Source: Petunia secreta (Eukaryota; Streptophyta; Magnoliopsida; Solanales; Solanaceae). Taken from it: a DNA stretch of 64,000 nucleotides. The notes beneath the pieces are model-generated. The model saw nothing but the letters and a program-made list of their open reading frames with translations, was not told the DNA's origin and made no database searches. Each line of letters opens with the position of its first letter. Positions within the stretch are counted from its first letter, which is position 1. Position numbers and translations under genes: made by a program. Positions 45,575 to 58,400 of the stretch are shown one piece after another. Where the stretch lies: positions 24,898,001-24,962,000 of the forward strand of contig JARKIP010000011.1 in NCBI GenBank assembly GCA_029990175.1. Direction: 5' to 3'.

Positions 45575-48500
45575 TATGCTTAGGATAGTCAACTCTTATA
45601 AATACTTCACTTGTTGGGTTTGATTTTGATTACTAAGTTCTAAGTTAAAGAAAAGCTATTCTAAATATATTTTAAAATTATATCAAATTTATTAAGTGGT
45701 CTCCGTCAATGGAAATTCTTTTTAAATCTAATTATGTTACTCCATTTTTATATACGTCAACTTTTGAGGCACGTCGATAAGTAATACTAGTGTCTCATCT
45801 TATAAGGAGTTCAGAACGTTATTGGACTTCAAAAAGAATCAAATGATTAACTATAATCAAGTAAAGACCGCAGCCTTCTTTTCTTTCTTTCCGTAGGAGG
45901 GGGAGAGGGACATTTTGCTAAGCCACGGCTTCCAATTCTATTCTTAATCCCTAATAACTTTCTTTTAATTAAACTTGAATATTAGGAATCCCTTTCCCAG
46001 CTATGCTGCAAGTTACCTCAGCTTCATCAGGTCAACTGCAAGTTAGAGTTGCTAACTAATTGTCTGCAACCAAAAGAGAGCAACTCTTTGTCCTACCAAA
46101 GGCACAAATAGCACCCGAGTTTGGGTGTGTTCACGTGTCTCGTCACATTATCAGCTTGATGCAGGAGTCGAACACTCAGATGTCAGTTTTCATACAAATG
46201 GACCAATCCCGGCACACATTTAAGACCAACCAGTTTCTCCTGGCTGGCCAACCAATGAATCCTGACAACTTGCCACTATCTGATGTATAAGGATAAGATA
46301 CTGCGGTTAACCAAAATATTTGCACACGCTGAACTTGACATGGTCAAGCAAGAAAGAGAAGCCATGCTGCACAATGCATCAAATCCAAGCCTTCCTCTAT
46401 CTAGCAACAACAATTTCCAGAAGTCAGTTGAAATTTAATACACAGGTAAAACGATGAACGACGAAGCCACAGGAAGGTACACACCACCAACTGACCAAAT
46501 ATGTTTGCTGGTTAGCTAAAGGACATGAACAAAAAAACGAACTTAAATAGGCAGGTCAAATCAAATATCAAAGAGGTCACAACCTAAAATACATGCAAGA
46601 CCAACATTTAGCCGACAGCAGCAGCACATACAAAAGCAGTGTGTTTTACATGATAGCTACCTACCGAGTTTTCTTAGAAGACCCAGAAAGAATGCGATCA
46701 AATGTTCGTATTCATGAACCCTGAAGCAATCAAATATCCTCTAATTGAAATGCTTAACCAGTCGGATGCAATTATTTTCATGAGATCGTTCTACACAAAT
46801 GCCACCTACTTCAGCTCCAGCCTTCAACCTTTTCCCAAAAAACTACAAGGCCGGATGGAGGTAGTTTGTTCCCGATAAATGCACTTTGCAGATCCCAAGA
46901 TCCTTGAAATAGATTACCAAAATAATTTCAAACCATAGGACCACAACAAGAACCACATCTTCATAGAGAAACGGGAGTACTTGCAACAACAGATGGGGAA
47001 AGGATCACTTTCTTTCTGTTCCTAAATTGACACAAACTTGAATTAATCAAACACCCAAGTCATCCACTTGAATTAATCAAACACCCAAGTCATACTTCAT
47101 AAAATGGAGTTCTTTTGATGTTCAGCAATAAATGATCCTCCAAAGACTACCTTCGCATGAGCCCAACATGTACCTCTTAATACCATTGAACTGGAGCAAT
47201 TGCTCACCTCTACATAAATTTAGCAAGACCTTCTTCTCTTTAGGTCACGGCCATACAATACCAACAAGATTTACAAGGCCATGAGGGGTACTTTAAGATC
47301 AATGTTAACAGGAAATCCAATCTTGCCCGAGCAATTGATCCTAATTTATGCTCTAAATCCTGTGTACAATCGCTGGAAACAATAAATCACAAGAAGAAAC
47401 TATTGGAACTTACCATCAAGGAACCACATGGAAAATCTGTGCATTTATCAGCAGACAGCACCAATTAGCCTGAAAGGACATGACATACTTGAGGAAACTG
47501 TGTCAAAAGTGTAACTAAAAGATTTCAACACCCCATAACCGGCAGATGCCTTTATCTGAATCTTTTCAAATGGGGGGGTAGAGGAAGGGGAATGAGGAAG
47601 GAGCGATGGGGTTTCAAACCCCACCAACAGGCTGGATGTTTGGGATGCCCACCACAGGAGCAACCCTGTATCCCTGACACCTTTATTTATTTTGTTATTT
47701 TTAGCTGGTAAGTAAGAATAATATAGATAAACAGCCAAGCACTAAGATGGTACTTGGTAGGTAATAACAGTGTGAGAACAACCGATATATTCTTTTGAAG
47801 TGTTAATAACAAAGAGCGACAATCCAATTGGATTAGCAACGGCCATGAGGCCATTTAAGATACTTTTATCCCCACAAACAAAAACTTACACAATTCATGT
47901 GGGTGAAATCATGTCAGCTGAGCATACAACTTATGCAGCTCAAAATTTGAACGATGGCACAAATGTACACCTCATGCACCTTTTCTAGAGAAAACTATAT
48001 ATAGCATATACTACCACACATGATACATCTATTACTTCAAAGAAGCTTCTCAGCCAATGACTTCCTGCAGGCTACTGTATAAACTTACACCGGCATAGCT
48101 CTTTAATACAGTATAACACAACAGATTACTCAAACTTTTAACTCTACTACAGAGGAAATAATCCAGATGGGTTCGACTACATGAAACATCTGTATTCATT
48201 CTGCTATACTCCAGTGCACCTCATTAAAAAGTAGCAAAATAATAAAAGAATGATATTTTTAAATAGTTGGAGTTTCAAAAACTTCATTAGTTGAGATCCA
48301 TTCATTCACACGATAATAAATTCTAATACAGTTTTAGATACCTAACATTCTGATATTTGCACAGTACAGAAGTATCCTGAGATTTAATAATGAAATATAT
48401 GACCAAATAAAAATATTCAAAACAGACATCAAACTCCAGAACAGTATTTGTTGCATATGAAGGTAAGAGAGACTAGGGTAAGGAATTGTCTGTCTAGATA

Positions 48501-49038
48501 CCAAAAAGCCAAATATATCAAGAATAAATGGAAAGACCAACAACCAAGAATTAAATTTAAATTCACAATTCCAAGAACACAAGTTCAGACCAGGAATGAA
48601 AGCTAGAACAAGCAAGAAATAAGGACATACAAGTCTGACGTTTTTTCTAATAAGTAAGGGAAAGACATGCAACTCTGATGTCCAAGCTACTATTCAATAT
48701 CTTAAACTGCACGGTCATAGTACCACAGAAGTAGATTTTTTGTTTGCCTCTGAAAACTAATTATTGTTCAAACTATACAAACTTTAACTAATAAGTAAAC
48801 TAACCCCTATCTAAGCTCATGAACTACCATAGACACCATCTTTGACATTAGAATAATCACATCCATTGATAACAAGGGATTAAGGGGATATCATCTCCAA
48901 GGGAGAAAAAAAGAGTCCAGCTAGCCAAGGAGGAAAGACTGCTTCCATTTTTCTCCATTTAGATGAAAAATAAGCATGCACTTTTATCAAGGTACATACA
49001 ACAGTATCTCACGAAATTCCCACCAATACTTAAGCGCC
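45575..49038. other. Intergenic DNA and 3' flank of the kinase gene
   Basis: I found no gene. The open frame at 46060-46290 begins with TTG, not ATG, and has no recognised similarity. A 30-bp direct repeat (ACTTGAATTAATCAAACACC, CAAGTCATCC) occurs at 47036 and 47066. The last few hundred bases before 49039 should contain the 3' UTR of the minus-strand kinase gene. Confidence 0.5.
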
Positions 49039-52000
49039 TCAAGAAACAGTTCGCCCATAACAGACAGATGCAATGTAAAGGTTCTTGGCCCACTTCTCCT
49101 GAAAACAGTAATATACTTAGTTAGCTCCAGGACCAGGGAGAAAGAAAGCAGGGCAAAAGAAATGGTCCATGTAAAGAACCAATGAGAGAGGAAATAACAA
49201 CCTTGACATGAGTGCTAGGAAAGGCAGAAGTACGAAGAGTCTCTTGTGTTTCATCTGCAGGCTTCCTTCTTGGAACACTTAGAACAAGAGCAGTTTGATC
49301 CCATGTCGCTGCAGTTGACGTGATACGGTAACCAGCATCCCACCTCCTATGAATCCCTTCACTAGGATAGAGAAAATCTAATTCCACCACCTGGAAATTA
49401 ATAAAAGCACATAAATGCAAGATTTCAAAATAAAGTGCACACAAAGGATAAACTAATAAAAAGAATTTATCGAAAAGGTTTCACAACAAAACCTGATCAG
49501 AGAACCCTGCCCCACGTGACATAACAATTGCCCATCTACTTCCTGCAGTTGCCATTGCTGTGACATAGAACCCCTCTCTCCACTTTTTGTTTATCCACTT
49601 GAAAGGAAATGACTCGCTGACTTTGTAGGATTGCTGCAGATACTGGGTACCTGAGTTTACCAAAGAACTTACTTCAGTCTTGTCTAATTAACTCTTAACA
49701 CAACCCTAGTATAAGAAGTTATAAAGTTGCACTAACCCTTGGACATAACTACTAAGGAGCTCCCATTATTAGCCCCTGCTATCGCACTAATATAATAATT
49801 CTTCTCCCATTGCTCCATAATCCACTCCTACATTCAAACATAAATACGGGAATTAGCATAAGCCAATTTTCCCAAAAAAAAAGGTACTTGCGTCTGGCAT
49901 AATATTATCAGAAGTATATTTGATTGCAAATATGCAACGAAAAATTGACCACTCAACAGAAGATAAGAGACCTTGTGAAGAAAATGAGGTGACAACTCAT
50001 AAACTTGACTAGAAAACCCAGTCCCTGCATCCATAATAAGGGCCCACAAGTTCGAACAGGATGCCACACTGCTAATATATAGTCCATCCTCATTTCCTTT
50101 CTCGACATGCTGAGCCAGCCTCATATCAGCAACGTTATAATGATACCTACAAATGCCAGTTGTATCAATTCCTTGTTCACAAACTAAAGACCAAGAGATA
50201 TCACACACGAATATATAAAACCTTTGCTTCATTGGGCGACGAGCATTGTAAACACTAATCCATTGTGTTGCAGGCATTCCCATCCGTACTTTCTTCTTTG
50301 GCTGTTCATCATCTTCTTCTTCCATTGTAAGCCTTCCTCTCTTCTGTCCAACTTGATATATAAGCTTCAATAACATAAAATGTGTTAGAAAATATTCTCC
50401 TGTCGCTGATCTCCAAATCAAGGATGCCCTGAATTAAGATGTCAGGTAATACCTTCTGCGCACCGTCAGTGTTTATTGGCCTGATATCTGGATTTGGACC
50501 TACTATTCCGTCAAAGAGTGAGATGTATTTCGCATAATTAGGCTCCTCATCAAACTTCAAGTTCACAACATATTCCACAAACTGTCTAAATGGAGCAGGG
50601 CAGAAGCAGCAAAGTGCTTCTGGAGAGGTTGCCATCTTTTTCTTACAGACAAGAAAACCTTTATTCTCACCCTAAATAAATAACAGCATGTGTCACCAAA
50701 AGGAAACTTTTAAGTAATATTCCATTTTAAGTCTAGAATGCTAACCTGATACCCTTGCCAAGGCAGCCGGCCTCGGAGAAGAAAGACGAGAGTGTAAGCC
50801 AGTGATTCTAGGTCATCCCTCCGACTTCCAGTTCTTCCAAGGTGAGCATGCACACTAGCATACCTTACCGTTCCCCTTTAAGCAGTGATTTTGTTACTAG
50901 TCAGTGATTAGAAACACAACAAAAGGCACACAACATAGAGAGTAATTGTTGACTACTGTACCTAAAGACATCAGGCCTTTGGTCATATTCAACATGAAGA
51001 CCAGTTGAAGTATCACGCCACCTTGTTGCTGTAATACTCAAACAGGTAAACACATAAAAATGTCGCACCAAAAAAATAGAGCATGATGAAGATAGCAAAA
51101 TGTATATAAAAGAAATGTTTAATAGTTGTCAAATTTGTTTTATTTTATAATACAAGGTACATATAATTGTAATACCTAATCCGAGGTCAACCAGAAACAG
51201 TTTTTTCTCATCAGGAGTTCCAGGAGGTCCAAGAAGAAAGTTCTCAGGTTTCACATCCCCGTGCACATACCTGCAGTACGATAACACCAGTAAAACAGGA
51301 TTATGTCAGGTCGGATAAAGGGATTCTTCGTAAAGAACAACCAAGATAAAAAAATATTTGCTCGGCCAGGAGCCAAACCACATATTCCGCCACAAATGTC
51401 ATCCACAAACCAGAGGCTATATAGACGCAAGATGCTCTGTGTTCTTCCTTGGGAGATAGGTAGTTGAGGGATATGTTCCAACAATGAATGTACACTCTCA
51501 CCTTAACCCAAAATATTTAATTTCTGCCTAAGATATAACACAGCTACAAGCCTGTAGCAAGATGATTATTGCAAATCCATACTTACCCTCTAGAGTGCAA
51601 CTTCTCAAGTATGGATATTGCTTCAATGGCAATGCATGCTACCATTTCAATTGACATCCTGAAATGGACAATGTAAAAGTTAAACAGGGCGTCATTGAAT
51701 TATACGGGCCAGTAATAACCTCCTCATAATATTATAAATACAGAACAGAACTTACGCATGAGAATTATTGTTCCAGACATCCCACAAACTAGGACCAAGC
51801 ATATCCATGACCTAGAAACATAAAACGCAATTCTGTAATTTCACGGAGATTAAATTGAAAATGAAGTCAAAAGTGAGACAATTATAAAATTATACCACAG
51901 CACAGAATTCACATACCATGATGTAGTAATCACCTTGCCGTCCCTTATAGTGGGCACGTGGTATCCCATGACTACCACCAAGGGCACTACCACAAACATC

Positions 52001-54272
52001 AAGCGCGGTCAATTAAAGGGCAGTGTTTTTACCAGATATGTCACAATAACTAAGACCTACACTAAGAACAAACACAATAAAAAGACTCACTTGTAGACCT
52101 GCCACTCATAAGGTGGTCCATAGTTACAACCTTTGCTGCTTCTATGCTCAAATTTCAATGCAACCTAGAACCAATATAACAAAATAATCAACAGAAATAT
52201 AAAAGCAAACGATCTTCAGCCATCTTTTTTTTATTGGCAGAGCGGGGGTGTACACGCAGATGCAGAATGTAATGCTTACCTCCACAGCACCTGCGCCAGT
52301 TCTTTCGAGTGGATGTGATGGGTTTATCCGACGACCTACATATACTTGGCCGAATCCTCCTTTACCAAGCTTTTTCTCAATCCTATAAGCTGGTGATCCA
52401 CCAACCTGGACCTGTTATACATAGAAGGAAACATAATTATTCCAATAATCAAGATTAACCTTCAACAAGAATTACGAGAAAAAAAGTGAAGCAAAAACAA
52501 GAATAACAGCCCAAATTCGTCTATGCTCACTGCACTGTAGGCACAACATAATGTTATCGAACACCAAACATACCTATCAAAGCAACCAAAATCGATGACA
52601 CGAAAGCGTACTCCTTTTCTTTTTCTTTTTTTCTTTATAACCAAGAAATTGCCGAGGACCAGCGGCAACCATTTGGAACTCGTTGGATAATGACCCCGCC
52701 CCTCTACCCTTTTCCACTTAAATACCAAGCTTTTGGCTATCACCTTTTCTTATTCTTTTTTTGATAAAGTTTGATTGTCACCCTTATATGGGTACTTTGG
52801 TCTCCTTATATTTGGGAAATTCTCACCCTTTGAGCTAGCTTTTTGGGTTGAGTTAGGGACAATGTCCATTTTCTTATCCCAAGCTGAGCTAGCTAGATTG
52901 TGGCAAGGTTCGCACTTGTAACTGCAACTAACCCACACATTACAAGTTGAGCTCTTACTATTAGACCAAAGCCCTTGGGGCCATGAAAGCATACTCCTTT
53001 TCTCCTAACCTTTTAAAAAACAAGCTTAATTGACCCCCCTAACCCAATTAACACATAAAAATCTTAAAAAGATAAGGAGGGCACCCAGAGATTTATTCAT
53101 TTTCGCATAGAAACTTTCCGCAAAAGCTTAGAGATAACAGACAACTTGCGATGTGCTACTAACCCACACAACACATCACAAGCTGAGCACTTACCACTAT
53201 ACCAAAACCATGGGGGCCAAGAAAGCATACTCTTTTTCCCTTAACCTTGTAAAAAGAAAAGCTTATTTGACCACCCTAACTAAGTTAAAACATAAATTCC
53301 GCATTAAGCTAAGAAACAACAAGCAAACAAAACCTGAATCCAATAACTCATTCCCTGAACAAATGGTGGAAACTAGCACTCACTTAAACTTCAATAGCTT
53401 ATATACACCGATAATATAATAAAAGACGGAACTTTCCATCATCATAATCATCAAGCATACTCCTTTTCCCCTTATCTTTTACAGAAAAGCTTAATTGACC
53501 ACCCTAACCCTGTTAAAAACATAAGGAGGGAACATATAGCAAACTTGACAAAATTTCTGCAAAAGCTCAGAGATAACTGACAAACAAAACCTCAATCCAA
53601 GAACTCACTCCCTGAACAAATTAAAGTGAACAAAAGGTCGAAACTTGTGCTCTGGGGTGGAGCTAGAATACTTATTAGGGGTTCGTCAAAGCCAGTAGCT
53701 TTGGTCTAGACCCTACTTTTATGTTAAGAATTTCACTTAACATGTATAAAATTAATCTATTCTGAACCCTCTAAGCCGAACACATAAACTCAAAATCCTA
53801 GACGCGCCTTTAAAAATTGCATAGCTTATAAACACCTAATATAATAAAAGACTGAACTTTCCATCATAATCATAATCATCAAACATAAACAACATAAACA
53901 TCATAAAAAAAGGTATACCCTTTCAGGAAGGGGAGCAGTGCTGCCTTCTTCCTCAGTACCCTTATTATCACCGCTTCGCCCACCGCCACCACTATCATAC
54001 TCATCCATTTCCTTTTCTCCTTCCTCTTCTTCCTCTACTTCTTTCTTCTTACTATCCTGATTACTAAACGACGTCGTTTTATTCAGAGCATTCTCCTCTT
54101 CCTCTACTACTACAACAGGCACAACAACTTCCTTGTTCTTCTTATTCTTATTATTATTCCTTCCTCCAACGCCTCGATTTTTATCCGCTGCTGCTGCTGC
54201 TCTTCGGGTAATTCTTCTGTTTTCGGGTTCGATTGAAGTAATCGGTCTACGACCGCTACGCAATTGAGGCAT
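49039..54272 (-). CDS. MLK: MUT9-like / photoregulatory protein kinase (casein kinase 1-related)
   Basis: Nuclear Ser/Thr kinase. Arabidopsis members (MLK/PPK) phosphorylate histone H3 Thr3, PIF3 and CRY2 and act with the evening complex. Exons on the minus strand: 54272-53919, 52411-52280, 52164-52091, 51986-51917, 51811-51756, 51658-51587, 51270-51176, 51028-50962, 50875-50746, 50671-50453, 50364-50222, 50146-49972, 49827-49737, 49650-49493, 49390-49202, 49098-49039; 2085 nt, 694 aa, GT-AG throughout. N-terminus: basic MPQLRSGRRP, then acidic low-complexity. Kinase domain: glycine loop GKGGFGQVYVG (134-144), K166 in VALK, catalytic HGDVKPEN (256-263) where most kinases have HRD, and DLG (281-283) for DFG. 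A nuclear-signal-like PKKKVR lies at 445-450. The conserved C-terminal half includes MPATQWISVYNARRPMKQRY. No disabling change was seen. Paralogue number unassigned. Confidence 0.95.
52615..52985 (-). mobile_element. tRNA-derived SINE in kinase intron 1, interrupted
   Basis: On the minus strand the head (TTTGGTCTAATAGTAAGAGC, about 52955-52975) and a B-box-like GTGCGAACCTTGCC (about 52900-52912) are followed by unrelated sequence at about 52745-52895. The body then resumes (AAAGCTTGGTATTTAAGTGG, GGTAGAGG...CAACGAGTTCC) and ends in a TTATAAAGAAAAAAAG tail. Same family as 21346-21745. The inserted piece contains AGCTAGCTTTTTGGGTTGAG, a common dispersed-repeat phrase. Confidence 0.6.
53140..53222 (-). 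mobile_element. SINE head fragment in kinase intron 1
   Basis: The minus strand reads CCCATGGTTTTGGTATAGTG, GTAAGTGCTCAGCTTGTGAT, a tRNA-like A-box head like that of 52615-52985, without the body. Confidence 0.5.
53655..53815. mobile_element. Short dispersed element in kinase intron 1
   Basis: Starts GGGGTGGAGCTAGAATACTT and ends AAATCCTAGACGCGCC. It interrupts the third tandem segment of the intron. Related to 21446-21625 and 30228-30415 by start and end phrases. Confidence 0.5.
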
Positions 54273-55117
54273 TATCTATTGATCATCCATTAAAACCCTA
54301 AATTTACCTTCATTAAAATCAAATTCCCTTTTTTTTTGTTCTTCTAGAATCTTCCTTTTCAGTAAAGTAAAGTAAAAACACAAAATTGATGCGGCGATGG
54401 TGATCAATCGCCGATGAGTGTATGTATGTAAGTGTAAAGGAATTAGGGTTTGGATCTGTGGAGAAAAAATGGGGGAAAAGAGAAGAAGGTTACAAAGGAA
54501 ATGAGAGTGAAAACAGGGGCAACAAACAGAAATATTTTGGAGTAATCAATTTTGGATTCTTCCCCTTTGTTTTCTATTTATTGGATTTTTTGTTTTTTTT
54601 TTTTTTTTTATAAAAGAAATGGAAAAGAGAAATTATATAAAATCTTGGAACATCTTGTAAAGTTGTCTTCATGTGAATAGGTCACGATAAGCCTTGAAAA
54701 CAGCCATTTATTCCTCCATCAGGTTAGGCTGGATACATCACACCCCTTGGAGTGGGATGTTTTATACACCGGACTTGTCTTTTTTAACCATAATAAGGCT
54801 TAAGGGTGTACAAAGGAAAAAAACATCAAGTCATGTTTTGTACAACGAACTCTTTTTTTTTTTTTTTTACCATAGTGAAGCTTAGGGGTGTACGGAGGAA
54901 AAATTCTTTAAATAAAAAAGAATCGACAAACTCAAATCAACATTATATATATATATCATTTTTATAATTATAAGTTGTACATATAAATATTCATTATAAT
55001 TTGATAATTAAATATGTTTAAACCTTTTTATAGTTTCAACATATGTTGATATATTTTTCAAGTTCGATATTTGATATTTGATATTTTTTTTAAAGAATCC
55101 AACAAATATCAACATAT
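54273..55117. other. Upstream region of the kinase gene
   Basis: Contains the presumptive 5' leader and promoter of the minus-strand kinase gene. I could not pick a confident TATA box. Poly-T runs lie at 54590-54609 and 54852-54868. The 63-aa frames here are low complexity. Confidence 0.4.
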
Positions 55118-55425
55118 TGTTATAAAACTAAAAGTAAAGTATTGCAAGAACAAGACAAAATATATGAGAGAAGAAGGAAGAACTTGTATTATTCTCAAAG
55201 TGTTTCAAGTGTTTCAAGTGCATCTTCCATAGAGCCAAATATGCTCTATTTATAGGATACAAATAACATAGGTTATAAATCAACCCAAAGATTACAAGAA
55301 TTAAGTAGTGACTTAATAAGGAATTAGTGGTCACTTAGTGGGGAGGAATTAAGTAGTAAACCATATGTTACAATTGAATAATGGTGAGTAGTGGTCATCC
55401 ACACAAATAAATGAATTTTATAACA

Positions 55426-58400
55426 CTCCCCCTTGGATGACCATTTGGAAGGTAATGTGCCTCGTTAAAACCTTACTAAGAAAAACCCGGTGGAAAAAAG
55501 CTTAGTGAAGGAAAAAGAGTTCACACATCCTGTAATACGCCTTTAGAGCTGCCTCATTAAAAACCTTACAAGTAAAACCCAAGTGGGATAAAACCTTGTT
55601 AAGGGAAAAAGAGTGCAGTGTGTATTTTACTCCCCCTGATGAAAACATCATTCAATATCTTGAAGACGACACATTCCAATCTTGTAAATCAGCTTCTCAA
55701 ATGTTGAGATTGGCATTGACTTAGTGGACAGATCCGCCGAATTATCACTGGAGTGAATTCTTCAGCATTAACTTCATCATTCTTTTGAAGATCACGACTG
55801 AAAAGGAATATTGTTGAATATTTGTCTCCTCAGTTGTATCTTCCTTTTAGCTGAACTATCCATGCAATATTTCATATGATATTACTGAGATCCTCATCTT
55901 CAAAGAAATACCACATTGTTGCTGAATATGTTGAGTCATTGATCTCAGTCACCAATATTGTCGCATAGCTTCAAGCATGGCTATTATCTCTTCATAAATT
56001 GAAGATGTAGCATCAACAATTGATTTTATAAAATGTCATAATATAGGCATTCTACCACAACAAATAAATACCAAGTTGATATCGGGCTTTGTGGATCAAG
56101 TAGATGCCATGTATTCTTCTGATGTCTTCGCATTGAGGAAAAATAAAATCTTACCAATAAGCTTATAACAAAGCTATAACCAGTGGAGTATATTTGGTAA
56201 GATACTTCAACGCACCAATTACATTAAAATATAATATTTCAATATCAAGAAGCTCGCAAACGCAATTTTACCACATGTGGCCGAATTGTTTTAATCCGTA
56301 TAAATATCTATGAAGCTTCATTGAATAGGTTTTCCGGGAACCTTTACATGCTTCTAGGATTTTGAATCCTTCAAGGATAGTTGCTCAATGAGCCATATAA
56401 AGGCTGTTGCAACATTCATACGCATATCAAGTCTTTTATGCACTGCCAGACATATAACACACATGAAGGTGATTGCATCCACCAAAAGGAGAATATAGCT
56501 CCATATAATCAATGTCAGATCTTTGTGCCTCAAGTCGTATTTTATATTTAACGACTTATCAATATTTTGCACAAAAATATCTTTGTACACCACTGGCTTT
56601 GCACCTTGAGGTGTTTGGACTATAGGTCCAAAAACTTCACGTCACTCGAGTCAAGCCAATTTTTGCTTGAATACGTTTTGCTATTTTTTGGCCAATAATT
56701 TCATGTCTGTATTCCTAACAGACTTAAGCTCAAGATCCTCATAATAATATAAATATTGAGCTTTGTAATATATGTAAGATATCGTCGACGATAATTTCAT
56801 ATCTCGGTTCCCAATTCGATATACCATATTGAGATCTCTTCACATTCATAAATTTTCAGGTACCTGAACCTCTTCTGATGAGGTTTATTGAAGTGGTATG
56901 TCGTGGGCAATTTTAGAGCCCTGCCTCCTTATTTGACCATCATAATCATTTGCTCATTTCCTTTTTCAAGGATTTATCTTTAGAATCGAATGGTCTACCA
57001 TGCTTCAAGCGTGCCTTAGACTCATTTGCACAAACTGATTGTCCTATCAGGACATCAGAAGCATTAGCAACTGGAATATAATATTTAACTTTGGGTCAGT
57101 AATGCGTCATGGCAGTGACTTGCATTATCTTTAAATGAGGATCATTATCAAACAATAATTTAATTTATTTATTCCTCAGCTGCTTTAATTTCTCCCCCTA
57201 ATGTTAGCCAAACTAACATTCATCCGCAACCTTATGTGGGATCCATCTTTGTGCATTGTGGTGGAGCAATTGATAACAAATCCCACATTACAATTATTAG
57301 ATGGAAAATATTTGGTTCCAAACCATGAACCAATTATGAGGAGAATTCATTTGGTGGCATGTTGTGCACAAGTGCTGCTTTATGGATATACCATATCTCA
57401 AAGCTAATTTAGGTAGCATTGTTCTCGTATGCATGGTTTAGCAATTGGAGGCTTTCAATATATGAATCTGCTAAACTTGCTTGCCAACATTATCAAGATA
57501 ACTTGTCTTGATTGCATAATCTGGAAGTACGCTCATAATAAAACTTATTTGAGAAAATACTTAACCTCGCAAATACCATCGTTGGTTTGTAATAAAACGC
57601 ACATGTGACTTTATCACAGATGCATCTATTTATAATAATTATATGGTCCACATGGCATGTGAACGGGCCCACATTCACCTTTTAAACATTACAGAAGTGC
57701 GGGATCCTGATCCCATATTTAGTTGATCGAATAATTTATTTATCTTGAGAACAAACGGCACAAAAAGAATTCTTGAAGAATCATGATTCTTCAGTATATA
57801 CCCATGTGAATTCTCATTTGTATACTTTGTGCATCATATTTGAACCGGGATGGTGAAATCGGTCATGCCAACTTATAATTTTATTCATCTAGTAAACTTC
57901 TAGTTTACTATAGCATGTGCATTGTAACAATAAACTAAAAGTTTATTGTGGCATTCACATATAATTTTACCACACTTATATTTTGAGTAGTACATACTCG
58001 AGGAAGAGGCGGGGAGCTTTTCAAGCACATATATCTCACCCGACATTCTTGTAGTAATATAAGGATATTCATATCTTTCCATCAAATTTAGTCTCTTAGC
58101 CATTTTGGCAAATGTATTTGAAACTTAACAAGTTTCTTTTGAGACATACTACAATAAATGTTTCATCAATCTCATTCTTCCAGGTAGTAATATTTTGGCT
58201 CTTCCGGAGCACTCAAATAACTTTGTACTACCATATATTTTATTACACCAACCATATGGTGAATATCTCCTCTCAAGGAGAAAATCATATTATTTTTCTC
58301 ATGGTAAAATCATTATAGGCAAGATCAATATCTTGCTTCACTTGCTCTTATGTAATTCATAATAATACATAATTATGGCGTATGTTCTGTACGAGAGCAA

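Larger units (their letters stand above)
52988..53890. repeat. Imperfect tandem segments in kinase intron 1
   Basis: Three segments start with GCATACTCCTTTTC-like sequence at about 52988, 53227 and 53453 and share ACAAGCTTAATTGACC, TAAGGAGGG and AAAGCTCAGAGATAACTGAC-type phrases. Segments two and three also share the ATAATATAATAAAAGAC and AACTTTCCATCATCATAATC endings. Unit length is about 230-240 bp, longer in the third because of an insertion. Confidence 0.7.

Noticed and set aside
46060..46290. 76-codon open frame on the plus strand
   Set aside because: It starts with TTG. The first in-frame ATG leaves only about 43 codons, with no family resemblance and no splice partners.
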